Source: Coenobita brevimanus (lineage: Eukaryota > Arthropoda > Malacostraca > Decapoda > Coenobitidae). Taken from it: a DNA stretch of 64,000 nt. The position numbers and the translations under genes were made by a program. The notes under the pieces were generated by a model that was not told the origin of the DNA, did not search any database, and worked only from the letters and a program-made list of their open reading frames with translations. The stretch lies in the NCBI GenBank assembly GCA_032717465.1, contig CM064732.1:34098455-34162454 (forward strand), written 5' to 3'. Below are positions 38,612 through 50,284 of this stretch, piece by piece. Within the stretch, counting starts at the first letter, position 1, and each line of letters opens with the position of its first letter.

Positions 38612-39279
38612 CTTCTCTATTTATCTTTATAATATCAGCGTTGTGTGGTTGTTTGTCCTTCAATCACTCCCAAACCAAGGGCCAGAGACCCCCAGACCCA
38701 TATATATTCTGAATCAGAGTGACCCAAGAATGGTTTTAGTGAAGTCAAAATTCAGATTTGGTTCATCTGAGGTCACCTCTGGAGTGTTCGCCTTTTTGGC
38801 CCGGGCAACGCCGGGTACCCCTGCAGCCCATTTTTTTTTGGCATGGAGACTCACAAGACCTCCAGTTCGGACATAGGCTATTTGAGGTTGCTGGTCATTT
38901 GAGATCGCTGGATGGAGGTCATTTGAGGTCTTTGGTAATACACGATTGAACGACTGGACCCAGCAGCCCAATTTTTGACAAGGAGACTCGCATGACCTCC
39001 AGTTCGAACATAGGTTATGTGAGGTTGACCTCCGAGGATATTTGGGTTCAACGGTCGGAGTTCATTTGAGGTCACCAGTAATAGGAAACAAGTGCGCAGA
39101 AGTACTGTGCGTTAGTCTGCGAAATCTGAAATAAAATTTTCCTGGACCTCATTTTATCCATCTTCAAAAGCATAACTGGTACATGGTCTTCTTGGAGTAG
39201 AAAGAAAGATTGAAGTAGAACAATTAGGATTAGTGTGTTCGTCTTTTTTGGCCAGGGCAACGCCGGGTACCCCTGCTAG
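38612..39279 (+). mobile_element. non-autonomous Helitron with two 3' ends
   Basis: The 3' terminus reads GGGCAACGCCGGGTACCCCT followed by GCTAG (CTAG at 39276-39279) and a flanking T, the hallmark of Helitrons inserting between A and T. A short GC hairpin precedes it. The 5' end begins with TC in the TATC region near 38610 and shows GTGTGGTTGTTTGTCC, typical of Helitron left ends. A second, internal copy of the 3' end lies at 38781-38824. No Rep/helicase is encoded. The exact 5' base is uncertain. Confidence 0.8.
38823..39083 (+). repeat. tandem duplication inside the Helitron
   Basis: Two units (about 38823-38944 and 38962-39083) share CAGCCCA, GGAGACTC, GACCTCCAGTTCG, ACATAGG and TCATTTGAGGTC in order. 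Confidence 0.85.
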
Positions 39280-39430
39280 TCATATTATAATGTAGCTGTA
39301 GTTGTGGTCTGTGTCGTAAGTATAGCAGTGTTCGTTAATTGTATTATGAATTCATAAACAATAAAATAATTGGTGTGTCGTGAGAATACTGTACATTCGT
39401 TCCGAATGTGTTGCCCAGGGTTAAAAGTTT

Positions 39431-39516
<86 letters not shown>

Positions 39517-39730
39517 TGCAAGGAAAAGTGTCTTTGCACATCTGTGTGTCCTGGACAACTCATGATCATATGATGTAGATGTGATCTGTGTTATTAATAT
39601 AGCAATGCTAGTTGATTTTTTTATGTATCATCAATAAAAAAATTCTGTCCGGATGATGATGATGATGATGATGACAAAATTCTGTGTCGCGAGTATATAT
39701 TTAATCTGAAAGTGTGGCCAAAAGTTCTAT
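39280..39730 (+). repeat. tandem pair of 150-bp units separated by (AT)n
   Basis: Unit one (39280-39430) and unit two (about 39566-39730) align from TCATAT through GTCGTGAG/GTCGCGAG to AAAAGTT. They are separated by an (AT)n array (39433-39513) and a 50-bp spacer. Unit two carries an extra 37 bp relative to unit one (see next entry). Confidence 0.8.
39649..39675 (+). mobile_element. 27-bp SINE-tail insertion with target-site duplication
   Basis: CCGG, then ATG repeats, then AC is bounded on both sides by AAAATTCTGT (39639-39648 and 39676-39685). The neighbouring tandem unit lacks both the insert and one duplicate, giving an empty-site reference. CCGGATGATG is also the 3' end of the SINE-B copy at 52.28 kb, so this looks like an insertion of only the tail. 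Confidence 0.75.
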
Positions 39731-40027
<297 letters not shown>

Positions 40028-41788
40028 ATAACGTACAAGTGAATGTGTCTCCTCATGTCTGTGTGTGTGCTTGTTCTTGACCTACTCTGCCATATGTCTA
40101 TCAGTTTTTCAGTCTTGCTCGTTATTCCTCAAGTTTCTACGCCCTTCCTATTTGTTTTCCCTCTCCCCTCTGGTTTCCTTACTTACATGTATCCCTTCTC
40201 TTCTTTTAATTTCCCTTCTGCCCCTCTACCCAACTTTTCATAATAATATATTTTCTTCGTCATTAGTTTTTTCATGCATTATCTCACTTATCTTGCCTTG
40301 TACTACCCTTTTTTTTTTATTATTATTATTCCTCAAACTATCCTCTTATCACCTACTTTACTGGTACTCCTCTGTCTGTCATATTATCTTTTCACAATTC
40401 CTCCCTCCACCTCTTCGACTGTCTATCGTGATACACGTACTATATCCTCTTGAACTTACCCATTCCACCTTCATCAGATCTCTACGACTATGTGTATTTA
40501 TACAATAGCTTATTATCGTTGTTTAGTGGAGAAACGTCAGTGACTGTCATAAGTAACCGACTAAAGTTAGAACTCTGTCCTTTGTTGAATAAAGTCATCA
40601 GCAGCTAGCGTCATCATAAAATTCTGTCCTCAGACTGAAAATTTTTACATTTCATGTGCTGCCCCAGTACATTCTTCCTCGATTCTCCTTTATTATTCTT
40701 TCTTTCTTTTAACTCGTCAATTTTTTTTTTCTCCTTTTGTATTGTCAACCTTTCACCATTCTCCTCCACTCCTTCACATACCTCTTTCTCTATTAATACT
40801 CTCCTTCAGATATTCGTGCCTCTTGACGTTTCTTCTATCTCTTTCTTGCGTAATAAGTTCTAGTCTTTTCCCCATTTCCTATTCACATATTTTATTTTTC
40901 CAGTTATCTTTACTTCCTCCTTACCCATCCCTACATTCCACTTTCTGTCCTTCCTTTCAGTTGTTCCGTCCTCCTTCACTCTCTTGCTTTTGTTCTCTCG
41001 TATAACGTTTCCTCTCGTCGTCTTTCTTCCACATTCCTCTGATATTTTATTTTTCATATCTTTCTTGTCTTCCTTTTCTCCATATCCCTCCTTTTCTGTC
41101 TCTTCCCTCCGTGTACCGTTCCTCTTTCCTTGTTTACCTCTGTTATTTCCCTCTCTGTCTTATCTGTCAACTGTATTCCATAATAATCATTCCTCCATCC
41201 CTATACGAGTATTTATCTTCTGCATACATCGTCCCATTTCTTTCATTAGCCTCACCATTTCTTTGTCATAGACTGTATATAAATCGTACTTTTATTTCAT
41301 CTTCTCTTCACCCAGGTCCAAACTTGGCATTATCTTCCCATCCATTCGTTCTTCACATTCAATTTTCCATTTCACTTTTTTTTTTTTTTATGTCCCCCTC
41401 TCTCATTTTCCGTTTCAGTCTTTTTCATTTCACTCATTTCTCCTTTTACCCTTCCATTGTTCCGGGTTTCATTTCTTCCTCTTGTTTACACTTTTACATA
41501 TTTTTTGTCACCTGGTTCTTTTCTTAACCTTTATCATTCCTTTTCTTCATTTTTCTACTGCCTCCCCCTGCTCTTCATTTGCCTAAACATACCTCTTCCA
41601 GTTCCTTATTGCCTTGTTTGTGTTTTCATATTTTACTTTTCCTGTGTCTTCGCTGTCCTTTTCTGTTTCATGCCCGTTCATTTCCTCGTCTCCCTCATGC
41701 CCTAATTTTATCTCCCATATTCTCTACTTTTTGCTTAGCTTTCACTCATCCTCCCTCTCACCCTTCATAACCTCCCTTCCTCCATCTG

Positions 41789-41792
<4 letters not shown>
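40028..41792. repeat. pyrimidine-rich strand-asymmetric tract
   Basis: The plus strand is C/T-rich for about 1.76 kb, with TTCC/CTTC-type motifs. Apparent frames are Phe/Ser/Leu/Pro-rich by composition. It starts at a TA array and ends at a GT array. No gene or element was recognised, apart from A/G-containing patches at 40500-40640. Confidence 0.75.

Positions 41793-41832
<40 letters not shown>
41793..41832. repeat. (GT)n microsatellite
   Basis: A 40-bp GT array at the edge of the pyrimidine-rich tract. Confidence 0.97.
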
Positions 41833-41833
<1 letters not shown>

Positions 41834-41948
41834 TTGTTGTACTATCATTTTTTGTTCTCTGACGTAACTATACATAGTAAAGCTCGTGTTTAGTCCGGAT
41901 CGCCTTGTTCCGACCATTAAGTCTGTGTGATCTCTTTATCTGCTTAAT

Positions 41949-42009
<61 letters not shown>
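41949..42009. repeat. (CT)n microsatellite
   Basis: A 61-bp CT array. Confidence 0.97.
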
Positions 42010-42011
<2 letters not shown>

Positions 42012-42896
42012 GACGTAGGTAAAACGTAGCTTGATGGGACGCCAGAGTTTATCAAGGAGTGATAATGAGAGGAGGATTGGTGCTTCAGTGGTGAAAGGGG
42101 TTCACTTACACAACCGATTATTTCATGGGCCTTATACACCAACGAAGGGGGTCTTCGCTGACTGTCATCTATACCTGTGCAACTGCTGCATTTACGATGC
42201 CATTTTTTTTTTTTTTTTCCAGAGTTCAATATTTTGGTTTATGCGAAGGAAGAATAAAACAGAATATTGTTGGCTACGTGTAAGATAGACTGAAACACTG
42301 GTAACTATAAAATATCAATTCGATGTGACAATATAGTAGAAAAAAATAGCTATAGTAAGGAACGATCCTTATGAGGATCTTTTTTTCCCATGAAGTCAGA
42401 CAGGTCGTTCAGGACCTGAAAAATATATCAGAATTAACATACATGATATGGAAAAGAAAAAAAAAAAAAACGCCATCGTAGTCAGTGGGTTAATCCCCTT
42501 TTTAGCCTGAGATAATTTTTCTCTCCAGTGGACATTGTTGTCTGATGGCAGTTACACCACAAAATACGTGAGTCCAAAACAGTGAACGAGTTAATAAAGC
42601 TTGTTTTCGTATTATGGTTCCAAGAATTTCTATCTGGCTAACTGAATTACCTGATATTATTTATATGTTTTTATTCCTCAATAAAATGTCTATATCTTTG
42701 AAATAATAATTAATATAGCTGAGAATATTGTCAATCTTCAATCTCCTACAAATTCCCTTAGAAAGAAATCGTTTGGTGTTAGCCTCATTATACCCATAAC
42801 TTCGTGCCAACCAATAGAAGAAAATTCCTGGGCAAATAAGGCATATCGGCAGAGATGAAGGGATGTTGCAGACAGTCTCGTGTTGATGGATGTGTC

Positions 42897-42938
<42 letters not shown>

Positions 42939-44353
42939 TTAAATTTGTGAGTTTATGAGCGCACAGGTGTATGCATTGGTGTAGGTAGGTATGCACATAT
43001 GGACCAGTGTTTGTATGTAAGTACTGAATCACACATTATTATCGCACCAACCTTTTCCTTTCTTTTTCTATGCGCGTTTGTTTTGTCTCTGGTGTTTTAT
43101 CGTGTCACAAACTCTGTCCAAAATCCTCTCCAAGCCCAGCCCAGCCCAAAACGGTCGCACTAGTTGTTCTGCTGCCCTTGTTGCCAGCAACATTTTTTCT
43201 GCTTTGTTACAGGTTATTTTCCTGCTTTGCATAACAGTTGTTAGGGTTTGCTTGTTCATGTTGTTGCCGAGCTCTCTGTTACTTCTTCGAATTTGGTTTT
43301 TAAGTAATTTTTGCTTCCTTAGTACATTTTTCAGGTACGAATCAAACGTCTTGCTTTAGCTGAGGAGAAAAAAAAAAGAAGAATGTCAGAGGGTTAAACG
43401 TACATGAATTTTGGTTCTCTTTTGCTGAACTGAACTGAAATAAGTGTTATTTAGGCAAATACCTACTGATTTTCTTTTAACAACATATACAATTCTAGCG
43501 GGTAAGGGCTCAGTATCAATGATGTATTTACTTCTTTATAGAAAAACTTTTTCTGTTGCTGTTGCTACTTTACTGTATAGCTCGGCAAATACGAACTGTA
43601 AAGATATTTCAAGTTCTAATTCATTCACGTAGTGCTAAATTTCCGAGCCAGCCAAATGATTCTGCAATCTCCGTCTTTTCTTCTTACTTCTTACCATTTA
43701 TATCAGATATTTACGTAATAGTTGATACCGATACAGCTTTGACGAACAGAAGATTGGCACAACGTCCTTCATATCTAATGGAACTGTTCGTTCTAATGCA
43801 CACACTATTGATGCGTTTTTCTTTTTGTGGTATGAGTTACAGTTTTTGTAATAGCACTTCTCGGCAACACTGCACCGGCCCATCGACGAAATACTTGATA
43901 TACTTCTGCAGTTCAATTTTATTCTTGCTACCGTGAAATGATTATATTCACCATGAGATGGGCATCTAGTAACGCAAGAGTTTACGAATGATGTTCTTTC
44001 ATTCAGGTGTTCAATATTCGAGACCCGATCTTCAACTTCTAGGTCACTTACATTAAATGTATATCGATTTCACTAGTCCTATGACTTTGTATGGTAGAGT
44101 ATTTTTTTGGCATGCGGCACAATGGTAGTCTGTAATGAAAGCAGGTATATTCTGTGGTCAGACAACTTTAACTTGGCATAAGTTACCATCTCTCCATCTT
44201 GAATGCTGTGCTGTAACAACAGATAATATCTGAATATAATGATACAAACAGAGCTGTTGAAAGAAACCGTTGTAATGCGGGAAGTGAGCCAAAAAAAAAA
44301 AAAAAAAAAAAACGCTAATTTGAGATGGATGAACTACATCGCAGAAGGGTAAA
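42010..44353. other. unassigned non-coding DNA
   Basis: Contains (GT)n at 42900-42935 and A-runs at 42458 and 44290. Frames at 43078-43359 and 43556-43936 show no known domain. No element end was recognised. Confidence 0.5.
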
Positions 44354-44393
44354 GTTATATGGAATTTTAACTGGTTATATGGAATTTTAACTG
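44354..44393. repeat. perfect 20-bp tandem duplication
   Basis: GTTATATGGAATTTTAACTG occurs twice head to tail, six bases upstream of an RTE fragment. Confidence 0.95.
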
Positions 44394-44399
44394 TTGCAG

Positions 44400-44471
44400 T
44401 TGAGAGGTATATGAGGGAGGGGGGAGTGAGTTGGGGGGAGGGTAGTCAAATGGTGGGTGACAGAGAGACTT
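44400..44471 (+). mobile_element. RTE-A fragment, 72 bp
   Basis: Matches the RTE-A stretch that encodes ERYMREGG and SEMAGDRAT just before the stop (6327-6393 of copy 1), with scattered substitutions. Both ends are truncated and the GATA tail is absent. Confidence 0.8.
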
Positions 44472-45637
44472 CTTTCAAGCATTCACAGATGCAATATTGG
44501 CTGTCTTTGCTTAATTTTTTCTTTCCTCTTTTCCTCACTCTTTATTCTTTGTCAAAGATTTTTTTCATGACTTCCAAATTCTTGTTCTTTATTTTCAGGT
44601 AAGCAGCCTCATATTACCTACAGTATAGTAAATGACTGTCATATATCATTTTTTTTTTTTTAACTCAGTTAATTTTTTTTTTGTTAGTTTAATTGAAATA
44701 ACTTTTTAAGATGACACTTTAAGGTGCCGTTTTTGCACAAACCAATTTGCCCTGAGTTGCTGTAAAGATACCCCACCATGGCTGTAATCAGACGTTTTTT
44801 TTCCATTTTCTGAGTTGCAAAATTTAAGAGGGGCACAATAAACGGAATTCTTGCATGCAGTTACCCCCATGCTGCCTAAATTGTATTGCATGCAAGGTAT
44901 ATTTAGGGTTACAGAAAAAGACTCATTATATTCAGTTCCGAGTTTTTTGGCTTCTTTAATAAGGATTCTGACACAATTCTAACTACTGCGTCCTTACTCA
45001 CTAACAACAAGGCAGGTTAAGTAAAAGTAAATTTAACTGACGTAAAATAACAAAAATGAGAAGGAGCAGGATGGATTGCGAGTAATAATGTCGGGGTTGG
45101 GCTAGGTAATACAGTGAATGAGAAGTCGATTACAGGTAAGAGTGAAGCAACTGAAGGACAGATGTGGACCAAAGCAAAGGTAAACTATAAAAGGAATGAG
45201 TGCACTTCAGTGCAAGAATTTGGACTTAACCATGAGCATTAATGGCAATGCCCGCAGGATTTTTTTACACATTTACTCATACCGCAAGACATTCGCGATG
45301 TTTAAGTCTACACAAACAGGATCATTATTTGTAGTTTCTGCACTCACGAATGCTGCATATATCAACCCCGTAAATTTTCACAAAATATTTTCCTGGGTAT
45401 AAGGAATATTCCTCTGTACATATTATTGTCCGTGGATTTCTTCATTTGCTACCAGTTTGAATAATTGATCTTTATCTAAACTTTTTTCGGTAAATTCGAC
45501 TTAGAAATTATTTTTGAACTCTTAATTTGGACTCACATCAAGTGGATATACCCCTTTGGACTAAATTCCGGGCATAACAGGGACATGACAGTTATTGCAT
45601 GGTGTAACATTAAAGAATGGTCATTTAGATTATCACC
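44472..45637. other. unassigned non-coding DNA
   Basis: Nothing recognised. Homopolymer T-runs lie at 44650-44690. Confidence 0.5.
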
Positions 45638-46732
45638 ATGGATTTGGAGAAAGCATATGACAGGGTGGATAGACAAGGATTGTGGAAAGTGGTAAGAATA
45701 TATGGAGTAGATGGGAAGTTGTTGAATGCTGTGAAGAGTATGTACGATGGTGCTAAGGCTGCAGTGCGTGTGGATGGTGAACTAAGTGAATTTTTCTCTT
45801 TGAAAGTTGGGTTGAAACAGGGTTGTGTCATGTCTCCATGGTTGTTCAATCTTTACATGGATGGGGTAATAAAAGAGGTACAAGGTAGGGCAGTGGATGT
45901 TGGAGTGGCCCTGGTGAGAGAGGATAGTGTTTGGAAACTCCCTGTACTGTTGTTTGCAGATGATACTGCGTTGTTGAGTGAAGACGAAGGGGAGCTGCAA
46001 GGCTTGGTCGATGAGTCTGGGAGAGTGTGTAAGAAACGGAATCTAAAGGTGAATGTAGGGAAGAGTAAAATTATGGTCTTTGAGAGAGGTGAAGTCAATG
46101 AATGTACAGCGAGGTTGGATGGTGAGGAATTGGAAAATGTGAGTACGTTTAAGTACTTGGGTAGTGTGATGAGTAAGGATGGAGGTTTGGAGGGTGAAGT
46201 GCGTGAAAGGGTACAGCAGGGAAGAAAGGTTGCTGGTTCTTTGAAAGCAGTGATAAGAAACAGGGAAGTGAGCATGGAAGTGACAAAGTTTCTACATGAC
46301 AGTATTGTGATACCAACTCTAACGTACGGAAGTGAAGCTTGGACGCTGTTGGAAGGATACAAGTCAAGAGTGAGAGCAGTGGAAATGAGTTATTTAAGAG
46401 GAGCCTGTGGAGTCACATGGAGAGACAGGCTGACGAATGAGGATATAAAGGAGCGTTGTGGTGTGGATGTGGATGTGATAGGAAGCGTTATGAGGAACAC
46501 ACTGAGGTGGTTTGGCCATGTGGAGAGGATGGAGGGTGAAAGACTGACGAAGAGAGTGTATGTGAGTGAGGTGGAGGGGGGAAGAGGGAGGGGGAGGCCG
46601 AGGATGAGATGGAGGGATGGGGTGGAGAGGTATATGAGAGAGGGGTGTGTGAATTGGGAGCAGGGCAGTGAGATGGCAGGGGACAGGGTGACTTGGAGGC
46701 GATTTGTTTGTGGCCACCCCAAACGGGATTGA
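45638..46732 (+). CDS. RTE-A RT core frame, 364 codons, intact but N-truncated
   Basis: A single uninterrupted frame holds motif A (LEKAYDRVDRQ), motif B (GLKQGCVMSPWLFNLYMDG), motif C (FADD, 45953-45964), KYLGSVMSKDG, YGSEAWTLL and the basic GRGRGRPRMRW region, ending at the same stop as copy 1. The endonuclease, the linker and the RT fingers are missing, so the product would not be a working polymerase. The start is the first base of similarity. Whether anything transcribes it is unknown. Confidence 0.85.
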   Translation: MDLEKAYDRVDRQGLWKVVRIYGVDGKLLNAVKSMYDGAKAAVRVDGELSEFFSLKVGLKQGCVMSPWLFNLYMDGVIKEVQGRAVDVGVALVREDSVWKLPVLLFADDTALLSEDEGELQGLVDESGRVCKKRNLKVNVGKSKIMVFERGEVNECTARLDGEELENVSTFKYLGSVMSKDGGLEGEVRERVQQGRKVAGSLKAVIRNREVSMEVTKFLHDSIVIPTLTYGSEAWTLLEGYKSRVRAVEMSYLRGACGVTWRDRLTNEDIKERCGVDVDVIGSVMRNTLRWFGHVERMEGERLTKRVYVSEVEGGRGRGRPRMRWRDGVERYMREGCVNWEQGSEMAGDRVTWRRFVCGHPKRD

Positions 46733-46767
46733 GGCGTCTGGCAATAGATAGACAGAGATAGATAGAC
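45638..46767 (+). mobile_element. RTE-A copy 2, 5' truncated
   Basis: The copy begins exactly at the ATG of the motif A block MDLEKAYDR and is continuous to the GATA tail (46745-46767, slightly imperfect). It is nearly identical to copy 1 from 5333 on. The 5' truncation is typical of incomplete target-primed reverse transcription. No clear target-site duplication is seen. Confidence 0.93.
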
Positions 46768-47227
46768 CATTATAATCCTATATCTTCTGTTAATTGGGGA
46801 CAGTATGACTCACAGCCACTGCAAAAGGCATACAAACGTAAGAGAACTACCCGTTGTGTGGTCAGAAGTAGGTCTCATTTCATTTGCCCATCATTTGATA
46901 ACGGTAGCAAAAAAAAAAAAAAAAACTAAGGTGATGGACACTTTGTGCTAGAATGTTATCCATATGATGGAAAATAAGTCCTAGGGCGGGGCAGGGACAG
47001 GTTTGAAGGTTTGAAACTCATTAGGAGTCCCAAAGCAGGCTAGGCCTGAAAATATAGAGGAAAAAAAAAAAAAAATCACATGTAATATTACTATTTGGAA
47101 ATCTTATTTCTGGTGAATGTTTCCAGTCGCGTAAATTGTATAAAGGGCTCTTCTATTTAGGTGTCTGTACACCATATGGCCTGAGAATGGGTGTAGTGAT
47201 CCTCTTAAAATTTCTTTCCAGTCGCAT
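46768..47227. other. unassigned non-coding DNA
   Basis: Spacer between two RTE-A copies with A-runs at 46911 and 47061. Nothing else was recognised. Confidence 0.5.
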
Positions 47228-47231
47228 TTAA

Positions 47232-47850
47232 TTGTGTGTGGATGAAAGGATGCGAAGTTGTGTAAAGGATGCAAGAGTGTATAGAGGTTGGGGGAGTGGA
47301 CTTTCTGACCACTACTTGGTGGTGGCCAGAATTAGGATGCAAGTAAGATGGAGGAATAGAAGAAGGGAAAGACGAGAGGAAGGAGTAGTTGCAAGGAGAG
47401 TGGAAAGGTTAGAAGAGGATGAGAAAAAGGCAAAGTATAAGAGAGAAGTGGAGGAACGATTGGGCAAATATGAATTGGAGCAGATGGGAGACGTGGAAGG
47501 TGTGTGTAAGATATTTACAGAAGAAATATGTGCAGCATGTGATGTGGTGTGTGGAAGGAAGAGAAGACGGAGGGGTGCAAGGAACAGCGTGGTGGACTGA
47601 AGAGGTGAAACAGGCAGTGGCACAAAAGAAGAAAGCATACAATGAATGGATGAGAAATAGGGGCGTGGAAGAAGTTGAGAGGCGGAAGAGAGAGTTATAT
47701 GTGGAAAGGAAGAGAGAGGTGAAAAGATTAGTAAGAGAGAGTAAGAAGAGAGTGGATGAGGAATTTGGAAGGAATTTGAGTGTAAAGTGGAGGGACTGTA
47801 AGAAAATGTTCTGGAGAGAAGTGAAAAAGAGTAAGACAGGGTGGAAGTGA
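47232..47850 (+). pseudogene. RTE-A copy 3: endonuclease end and linker
   Basis: Two overlapping frames (47232-47600 and 47419-47850) cover SGLSDHYLVV and the Arg/Glu-rich linker, separated by the 2-bp deletion near 47573. The endonuclease is reduced to its last 40 or so residues. Confidence 0.88.
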
Positions 47851-47863
47851 AGTTAGCAGGGGA

Positions 47864-49090
47864 GTGAAAGATAAAAATGGTAGATTACTAGTGGAGAAGG
47901 GAGAAAAAGTGAGCAGATGGAGAGAACACTTCAAGGAATTGTTGAACGTAGAGGATGGAAGTAATGCGAGTATAAGTGGCTGGGGAATGGCTGGGAGAAC
48001 TAGGGAGGTGAGAAGACAGGAAGAAATCAGTAGGATAGAAGTTGTGGAAGCAATGAAGAAAGTTAAATCGGGGAAAGCCCCAGGAATTGATGGAGTGTGT
48101 GGTGAAATGCTGAAGCATGGGGGAGAGATAGTAGTAGAATGGATGTGGAAGATGTGCAGATTGGCCTGGGAGGAAGGTAGAGTCCCGGAGGATTGGAAGT
48201 CAGGTATAATTATTCCCTTGTACAAAGGAAAAGGGGAAAAAGAAGTGTGTGGTAATCATAGGGGCATTTGTCTTCTTAGTATAATAGGAAAAGTGTATGG
48301 TAGGATACTTATAGACAGAGTTAGAGAAAGAACAGAGAAATTAGTTGGAGAACAGGGAGGCTTTAGGAAGGGAAGAGGTTGTGTAGATCAGATATTCATT
48401 CTTAGATCTTTAGTGGAAAAGTTTCTAGAGAAGGGAAAGAAGTTGTATGCGGCTTTCATGGATTTGGAGAAAGCATATGACAGGGTGGATAGACAAGGAT
48501 TGTGGAAAGTGTTAAGAATATATGGAGTAGATGGGAAGTTGTTGAATGCTGTGAAGAGTATGTACGATGGTGCGAAGGCTGCAGTGCGTGTGGATGGTGA
48601 ACTAAGTGAATTTTTCTCTTTGAAAGTTGGGTTGAAACAGGGATGTGTCATGTCTCCATGGTTGTTCAATCTGTACATGGATGGGATAATAAAAGAGGTA
48701 CAAGGTAGGGTAGTGGATGTTGGAGTGGCCCTGGTGAGAGAGGATAGTGTTTGGAAACTCCCTGTACTGTTGTTTGCAGATGATACTGTGTTGTTGAGTG
48801 AAGACGAAGGGGAGCTGCAAGGCTTGGTGGATGAGTTTGGGAGAGTGTGTAAGAAACGGAACCTAAAGGTGAATGTAGGGAAGAGTAAAGTGATGGTCTT
48901 TGAGAGAGGTGAAGTCAGTGAATGTACAGCGAGGTTGGATGGTGAGGAATTGGAAAATGTGAGTACGTTTAAGTATTTGGGTAGTGTGATGAGTAAGGAT
49001 GGAGGTTTGGAGGGTGAAGTGCTTGAAAGGGTACAGCAGGGAAGAAAGGTTGCTGGTTCCTTGAAAGCAGTGATAAGAAACAGGAAGTGA
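47864..49090 (+). pseudogene. RTE-A copy 3: reverse transcriptase
   Basis: A 408-codon frame spans the RT from SGKAPGIDGVCGEML through FRKGRGCVDQIF, motif A, motif B and motif C (FADD, 48773-48784) to KYLGSVMSKDG. A 1-bp loss near 49083 ends it early. All RT catalytic residues are present. Confidence 0.92.
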
Positions 49091-49551
49091 GCATGGAAGT
49101 AAAAAAGTTACTACATGACAGTATTGTGATACCAACTCTAACATACGGAAGTGAAGCTTGGACATTGTTGGAAGGACACAAGTCAAGAGTGAGAGCAGTG
49201 GAAATGAGTTATTTAAGAGGAGCCTGTGGAGTCACGTGGAGAGACAGGCTGACGAATGAGGATATAAAGGAGCGTTGTGGTGTGGATGTGGATGTGATAG
49301 GAAGCGTTGTGAGGAACACACTGAGGTGGTTTGGCCATGTGGAGAGGATGGAGGGTGAAAGACTGACGAAGAGAGTGTATATGAGTAAGGTGGAGGGTGG
49401 AAGAGGGAGGGGGAGACCGAGGATGAGATGGAGGGATGGGGTGGAGAGGTATATGAGAGAGGGGGGTGTGAGTTGGGAGCAGGGCAGTGAAATGGCGGGG
49501 GACAGGGCGACTTGGAGGCGATTTGTTTGTGGCCACCCCAAACGGGATTGA
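49087..49551 (+). pseudogene. RTE-A copy 3: C-terminal domain
   Basis: The frame continues after the shift with YGSEAWTLL, YLRGACGVTWRD, WFGHVERMEGE and the basic GRGRGRPRMRW block to the family stop codon. Confidence 0.9.
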
Positions 49552-49757
49552 GGCGTCTGGCAATAGATAGATAGATAGATGAGTTACCTCACTGGAGATT
49601 TTTCTATCTGTACCATCAGTTTTTGCGGAGAAGTTGTTGCAGGAAGCTCCTGCCATGTGGGCAACCTACCTTGTCTTTCGTTATGCCCCAGATGTCGTGG
49701 GTGTGATATATTATTTCAATCCTCAGTCATATTACTTATCTATCTGCTGTATCTATC

Positions 49758-49761
<4 letters not shown>

Positions 49762-49835
<74 letters not shown>
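49762..49835. repeat. (TA)n microsatellite
   Basis: A TA array of about 74 bp that replaces the 3' end of the SINE copy beside it. Confidence 0.97.
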
Positions 49836-49838
<3 letters not shown>

Positions 49839-50170
49839 CGAAGTGGGGACGATACAGCCAATGTATGTCCACCAAGTGGCTTAGGCTGTCTAGTAGATTG
49901 TATGTAGGGTGAGAAGTGCATGAAAGTGTAACTGTTGTGTTGGAGTGGCTTTGGATGTGTGTGTAGTCTGTGAACCAAATGTAATCGGCCCACGCTGGGT
50001 GCAAGCATACATTATAGTATGCGACACTGGTTCAACCACAGCACCCCTTGTGTCCGCCAATGCAGTACATGGCCAGAAGAATGCTCCCAAAGTTTTTTAC
50101 CCCGGCGGGGCGTGAACTCTCGTTCTTCAGTGTACAAAAATGCACACTTTACCACTGTACCACAGAGGCT

Positions 50171-50172
<2 letters not shown>
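49836..50172 (-). mobile_element. tRNA-derived SINE (SINE-A copy 2)
   Basis: It is the same family and orientation as 34.8-35.2 kb. The A box TGGTACAGTGG is at 50152-50162 and the decayed B box AGTTCACGCCC at 50108-50118. The body matches copy 1, including GGAGTGGCTTTGGATGTGTG read on the plus strand. The 3' end is missing from the GTCGGGATAGG region on, where a TA array begins. Confidence 0.9.
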
Positions 50173-50255
<83 letters not shown>

Positions 50256-50281
50256 TAGATAGATAGATAGATAGATAGATT
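50173..50281. repeat. (TA)n(GATA)n microsatellite
   Basis: A TA array to 50252, then seven GATA units, directly 5' of the SINE head. Confidence 0.97.
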
Positions 50282-50284
50282 TCA

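Larger units (their letters stand above)
47228..49580 (+). mobile_element. RTE-A copy 3, truncated in the endonuclease
   Basis: The copy starts at the codons for the end of the endonuclease (VCVDERMRS) and runs to a GATA tail (49563-49580). It is nearly identical to copy 1 from about 4107 on. Indels relative to copy 1 lie near 47573 (2-bp loss), 47826 (1-bp gain), 48347 (3-bp loss) and 49083 (1-bp loss). It lacks the 1-bp insertion that breaks copy 1 at 5163. Confidence 0.94.

Noticed and set aside
43060..43936. Candidate host exons
   Set aside because: The open frames lack recognisable domains, and no convincing splice or codon pattern could be argued by eye.
45638..49580. Target-site duplications for RTE-A copies 2 and 3
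   Set aside because: Flanks were compared and no convincing direct repeat was found. RTE insertions often lack clear ones.
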